Shown here piece by piece: positions 61,049 to 64,000 of a stretch of DNA of 64,000 bases. The stretch is taken from NCBI RefSeq assembly GCF_042433895.1, contig NZ_JBHLUA010000003.1, forward strand, positions 124,001 through 188,000. The letters are read 5' to 3'. Below the pieces are notes generated by a model, which was not told the origin of the DNA, did not search any database, and saw nothing but the letters and a program-made list of their open reading frames with translations. Within the stretch, counting starts at the first letter, position 1, and each line of letters starts with the position of its first letter. Position numbers and translations under genes: made by a program. The stretch comes from Mesonia maritima. Its GTDB lineage: Bacteria; Bacteroidota; Bacteroidia; Flavobacteriales; Flavobacteriaceae.

Positions 61049-61642
61049 ATGACTGCAAAAAAAGTTGAAGATTTTATAGAAAAACATTCCCATTGGAAAA
61101 ATGAACTTTCTCAATTACGAACTTTCTTAAATTCATTTCCCGAATTCGAGGAAACTGTAAAATGGGGCGCGCCAACTTATACTGTAAACAAAAAAAATGT
61201 GATTGGCTTAGGAGCATTTAAAAATCATTATGCATTATGGTTTTTTAACGGATCGTTATTAAAAAAGAACACTGAATTATTAGTAAATACTCAAGAAGGA
61301 AAAACAAAAGCCTTGCGACAAATTCGGTTTAATAAAGATGAAAAACCTAAGCTAGATACCTTAAAGAAATATATTGAAGAAGCTATTCAATTACAACTTG
61401 ACGGAAAGAAAGTAGAAATAAATAAATCTAAACCACTTAACATTCCTCCGGAATTAATACAAAAGTTAAAAGAAGATCGTGAAACAAAACTTGCTTTTGA
61501 AAAGTTAACCAAAGGAAAGCAGCGAGAATTTGCAGATTATATTTCCGAAGCGAAATGCGACATTACAAAACAGAAAAGATTAGAAAAAATAATTCCGCTT
61601 ATAAAAAATGGAGTTGGTTTAAATGATAAGTATAGAAAGTAA
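61049..61642 (+). CDS. DUF1801 / YdeI-OmpD-associated protein
   Basis: A 197-residue soluble protein. The N-terminal DUF1801 (YdhG-type) domain (residues ~5-110) has SFPEFEETVKWGAPTYTVNKKNVIGLGAFKNHYALWFF; the C-terminal OmdA-like helix pair (~130-190) has LTKGKQREFADYISEAKCDITKQKRLEKII. Function is undefined. A TATCTTTA-like element lies upstream near 61020. Repeat copy B begins four bases after its stop. Confidence 0.82.
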   Translation: MTAKKVEDFIEKHSHWKNELSQLRTFLNSFPEFEETVKWGAPTYTVNKKNVIGLGAFKNHYALWFFNGSLLKKNTELLVNTQEGKTKALRQIRFNKDEKPKLDTLKKYIEEAIQLQLDGKKVEINKSKPLNIPPELIQKLKEDRETKLAFEKLTKGKQREFADYISEAKCDITKQKRLEKIIPLIKNGVGLNDKYRK

Positions 61643-61645
61643 AAT

Positions 61646-61744
61646 ATCTCGAGGCAAACCCACGGAGACATTCGTTAGGAACAAATATTCAATTTCGAGC
61701 TAAGCCTCGGAATATTAAAACCTTTGGCCGTTACTAATAAAAAA
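61646..61744 (+). repeat. Dispersed intergenic element, copy B
   Basis: A ~99-bp segment similar to 34916-35014. In this copy CGAGGC (61650-61655) can pair with GCCTCG (61703-61708), folding about 50 bases between them. The same blocks follow as in copy A: TTCAATT, AAGCCTCGG, TTAAAACCTTTGG, AATAAAAAA, then a terminator. The structured ends suggest a once-mobile element or a conserved 3' RNA structure. Confidence 0.6.
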
Positions 61745-61770
61745 GGATCTCAAAATTGAGATCCTTTTTT
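61739..61770. terminator. Bidirectional terminator before yajC
   Basis: A 15-bp arm repeat (six A, GGATCTCAA and its complement) with a tiny loop, between convergent genes. Confidence 0.85.
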
Positions 61771-61791
61771 ATTGACTGAAAAAATAAATAC

Positions 61792-62094
61792 TTATTTTTT
61801 TTCTTCTTTTTTTGGAGCGTTAAGTTGTTTACTTAATTCTAAGGAAATAGAACTTTTATCGAAAGTGATTTTTCCAGCTCCGGTTTCCAAAATAACCGCG
61901 TTTAGCTTTTCGCTAAAATCAATAATTTTGCCGTGCATTCCACTTTTTGTAACAACCTTGTCTCCTTTTTTCAAGTCTGCTGCAAACTTTTTTTCTTCTT
62001 TTTGTTTTTTCATTTGTGGTCTAATCATAAAGAAATAGAACACTAGAAATAACAATAAAAAAGGCAACAAACCTGTGATTCCTTCTAAACTCAT
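61792..62094 (-). CDS. yajC: Preprotein translocase subunit YajC
   Basis: A 100-residue Sec accessory subunit with a single N-terminal membrane helix (about 8-24, LLPFLLLFLVFYFFMIRPQ) and the typical RPQMKKQKE and GDKVVTKSGMHGKI segments. It associates with SecDF-YidC in protein export. Third gene of nusB-DUF1573-yajC; eight bases from DUF1573. Confidence 0.92.
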   Translation of the reverse strand: MSLEGITGLLPFLLLFLVFYFFMIRPQMKKQKEEKKFAADLKKGDKVVTKSGMHGKIIDFSEKLNAVILETGAGKITFDKSSISLELSKQLNAPKKEEKK

Positions 62095-62101
62095 AAATTA
62101 A

Positions 62102-62584
62102 TTACTGTACTGGGTTTCCTGAAGCAGCTTTAGCTTGTGGCTCAACAAATGCTTTAATTTTAATCATTTCTTGTCCAGATTCAGTATTAGCTGTAATTCT
62201 TACAGTTTTCATTTGGTTGTTTGGCTTTCCTTTAGAGTTGAATTTTACAGTCATCTCTCCTTTTTCACCTGGAGCAATTTCTTCTCCTTTTGGCCAAGAT
62301 GGTACTGTACAACCACAGCTTCCTTTTGCATTTGTAATCACTAAAGGAGCGTCTCCAGTGTTAGTAAACGAAAAAGTGTGTTCTACAACATCTCCTTCTT
62401 GAATTGTACCGAAATCATGCATTTCTTCTTCAAATGTCATTTTAGCAAATTCATCAGATTTTGCATCACGCTCTGCTACTTCTTTTGCATTTTCTTCATC
62501 CACTTTTTCTGAAGCGTTGTTGTCTTTACAAGAAGTAAATACCATAGCCGCAACAGCAGCTAACATTAATAATCCTTTTTTCAT
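62102..62584 (-). CDS. DUF1573 domain lipoprotein
   Basis: A 160-residue predicted lipoprotein (signal ending in VFTSC) with one DUF1573 domain, an ASPM-SPD-2-Hydin-like Ig fold: MTFEEEMHDFGTIQEGDVVEHTFSFTNTGDAPLVI, GSCGCTVPSWPKGE (conserved Cys pair), and VKFNSKGKPNNQMKTVRITAN. Function is unknown. It lies between nusB and yajC, an arrangement common in Bacteroidota. Confidence 0.9.
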   Translation of the reverse strand: MKKGLLMLAAVAAMVFTSCKDNNASEKVDEENAKEVAERDAKSDEFAKMTFEEEMHDFGTIQEGDVVEHTFSFTNTGDAPLVITNAKGSCGCTVPSWPKGEEIAPGEKGEMTVKFNSKGKPNNQMKTVRITANTESGQEMIKIKAFVEPQAKAASGNPVQ

Positions 62585-62648
62585 TTCTACGGTTTTAATT
62601 GTTTGTAATTATATTTTTCGATCGCTAAAAATAAGAAAAATTCATTTA

Positions 62649-63590
62649 TTACATTAATCCTCGTCCAATTTTATTCAATTTTTCTTGTTCTTTATATTCT
62701 TTAGAAAGTTTATCTAAAATTCCATTAATAAAAATACTACTTTTTGGCGTGCTGTATTCTTTAGCTATTTCTAAATATTCGTTAATTGTAACTTTTACGG
62801 GAATTGAAGGGAATTTAAGAAATTCACATACCGCCATTCTAAGTAAAACCGAGTCTATTTCTGCAATTCGGTCTTTATCCCAATTGGGTGTTTTTCCGGT
62901 AATGTCTTCTTCGTAACGGTCTTGATTTAGTAAAGTTTTCTTTAATAACTCTGAAGCAAACTCTTTATCTTCTATATTTTTGAAAAGTTTAGGAATAAAA
63001 ATACTTTCATCTGAAGCTTTTAATTTTTTCAATAATTTTAAAAGTGTAGTATTTACAATAGGCAAATCGTCTAACCAGGTAAGTTTTTTGTCTTCTAAAT
63101 ACTCGTAAAGTTTATCGTTTGGAGCAATTATATTTTTAAAAATATCGATTATAAAATCTTTGTCTTCTTTAAAGGTGGAATCGCGGGTTTCCAAATAATT
63201 TTTATAGATTTCACTTTCCTGAATTTCCTTCCAAATTATTTGTACGTATTCATCATCTTTTTTCCAATGATTTAGTTTTCGGTCTTCTAATAAATTTGAT
63301 AGTTTGTCACTATTTTCTATTAATTGAATAACGCGATTTTCAACAAATTTAAGATTCGGATTTTTGTCTTCTTCCGTAGCTAGTATTTTTTGTTGGGATT
63401 TTTCTAAGAAATCTTGAGCATTGTTTTTAATTTCTATAAACAAGGAAAGATTCAATAAAAAGAGATTGTACATCTCTTCCATACTTTTTTGTAGAAATTT
63501 TTCTTCAGCTTGCAGGTTTTCATTTTTCGATTGCTCAAATGCGTATAAACTCTGCATTACTTTTACTCTGATATGTCTTCGTGTTAACAT
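62649..63590 (-). CDS. nusB: Transcription antitermination factor NusB (long Bacteroidota form)
   Basis: A 313-residue NusB, about twice the E. coli length. The family core is at both ends: MLTRRHIRVKVMQSLYAFEQSK at the start and LLRMAVCEFLKFPSIPVKVTINEYLEIAKEYSTPKSSIFINGILDKL at the end, with a long helical insert between (~residues 30-190), as is usual in this phylum. It binds boxA RNA with NusE in rRNA antitermination. First gene of the operon. Confidence 0.93.
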   Translation of the reverse strand: MLTRRHIRVKVMQSLYAFEQSKNENLQAEEKFLQKSMEEMYNLFLLNLSLFIEIKNNAQDFLEKSQQKILATEEDKNPNLKFVENRVIQLIENSDKLSNLLEDRKLNHWKKDDEYVQIIWKEIQESEIYKNYLETRDSTFKEDKDFIIDIFKNIIAPNDKLYEYLEDKKLTWLDDLPIVNTTLLKLLKKLKASDESIFIPKLFKNIEDKEFASELLKKTLLNQDRYEEDITGKTPNWDKDRIAEIDSVLLRMAVCEFLKFPSIPVKVTINEYLEIAKEYSTPKSSIFINGILDKLSKEYKEQEKLNKIGRGLM

Positions 63591-63623
63591 AGCTTTTTTT
63601 GAAAGAACATTTTTAAAATAAAG

Positions 63624-63647
63624 AGGGCGAAAATTTAATTTCGCCCT
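63624..63647 (-). terminator. Terminator after the leucine dehydrogenase gene
   Basis: A 9-bp stem AGGGCGAAA / TTTCGCCCT with a 6-base loop, downstream of the minus-strand dehydrogenase gene. Confidence 0.75.
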
Positions 63648-63682
63648 GCAAAAATATGATTTTATTTACGGAAAGTGAATGC

Positions 63683-64000
63683 TTATTTGTTTTCTTTTTT
63701 ACGAGCATCGATTCTTCCTTGTGCAATTTTTAAAGCTGCTTGATGTGTGGTAATTTCATCACGTTCTGCAGCGGTTAAAATTTCTAAAGTCGTATCGTAA
63801 ATATTTTCGGTTTTACGCATAGTTTCTTTTTTATCGTAACCTTCTAATTCTGCGTAAACATTTATAATTCCACCAGCGTTTATTAAAAAATCTGGTGCGT
63901 AAACAATTCCTTTTTCTTTTAATAATTGACCGTGCGTAATTTCATGAGCTAATTGATTATTCGCTGCTCCAGCAACAACTTTTGCACGTAAACGGCTTAT
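63683..64000 (-). CDS. Glu/Leu/Phe/Val dehydrogenase, C-terminal part (N-terminus beyond window)
   Basis: The last 105 residues of an NAD-dependent amino-acid dehydrogenase, open from the right edge to TAA 63683. The sequence (AKVVAGAANNQLA, then GIVYAPDFLINAGGIINVYAELEGYD) is the conserved Rossmann-domain block of leucine/phenylalanine/valine dehydrogenases; GAANNQL and NAGGIINV are diagnostic. The tail (THQAALKIAQGRIDARKKENK) resembles leucine dehydrogenase of flavobacteria. Which amino acid is used cannot be told from this part. Confidence 0.9.
   Translation of the reverse strand: MSRLRAKVVAGAANNQLAHEITHGQLLKEKGIVYAPDFLINAGGIINVYAELEGYDKKETMRKTENIYDTTLEILTAAERDEITTHQAALKIAQGRIDARKKENK

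Noticed and set aside
1..64000. tRNA genes, rRNA genes or CRISPR arrays
   Set aside because: No T-arm-like GTTCGAATC context with a cloverleaf and no regularly spaced direct repeats were seen in the intergenic regions.

Overview
The window is chromosomal DNA from a low-GC Bacteroidota, almost certainly a marine-type Flavobacteriaceae (relatives such as Mesonia, Gramella or Salegentibacter are plausible; I cannot name a species). The evidence is the many TAnnTTTG -7 promoter boxes typical of this phylum, three secreted proteins with type IX secretion (T9SS) C-terminal sorting domains, lipoproteins with short LxxC signals, a HmuY/TonB haem locus, a long Bacteroidota-type NusB, and the flavobacterial gene families DUF6452, DUF6048 and DUF6607. 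Most of the window is dense housekeeping DNA. I saw no rRNA, tRNA, CRISPR array, prophage, plasmid gene or intact insertion sequence.

Layout. 1-8.8 kb: the N-terminal part of ornithine aminotransferase (cut by the window edge), the rlmD-DUF6452-DUF6048 operon, two methyltransferases, a ZIP metal transporter, trxB and a tryptophan dioxygenase. 8.8-12 kb: a membrane protein, acetyl-CoA synthetase and Sua5. 12-17.2 kb: a minus-strand exporter operon (TetR, ABC protein, HlyD adaptor, TolC). 17.3-31 kb: UvrD helicase, glutamate-synthase-like protein, patatin, M1 peptidase, RecG, PheT. 31-39 kb: thioesterase, fasciclin protein, LysA, M48 protease, a tandem MsrB pair and dihydrolipoyl dehydrogenase. 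39-43.6 kb: a frameshifted lipoprotein gene, AroQ, a Dph6-like ATP pyrophosphatase and two outer-membrane beta-barrel proteins. 43.6-50 kb: XerD, aldo/keto reductase, a PNGase F-like T9SS protein, GuaB and a T9SS Ig-like protein. 50-57 kb: a divergent haem/iron-acquisition locus. 57-64 kb: HMG-CoA lyase-like protein, LysE, PyrD, PepT, the nusB-DUF1573-yajC operon and the C-terminal end of a leucine-dehydrogenase-type enzyme.

Most interesting points. (1) The ABC protein of the TetR/HlyD/TolC operon has lost the Walker A, Q-loop, signature and H-loop residues, so it should not hydrolyse ATP in the normal way, yet its frame is intact. A palindrome abuts the -7 box of its TetR gene. (2) At 50.0-56.9 kb two divergent operons share a short intergenic region with two opposed TAnnTTTG promoters and an inverted-repeat operator pair. 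One arm encodes a TonB receptor, a HmuY lipoprotein and a T9SS-sorted HmuY-like protein; the other encodes DUF6607, an FMN-binding protein and a histidine-containing membrane protein. Together they look like haem capture plus a possible reductive step. (3) A PNGase F-type N-glycan amidase is fused to a T9SS sorting domain. (4) A related ~99-bp element occurs twice, each time directly after a stop codon and before a bidirectional terminator. (5) A lipoprotein gene at 39.0-40.2 kb is broken by one extra base.
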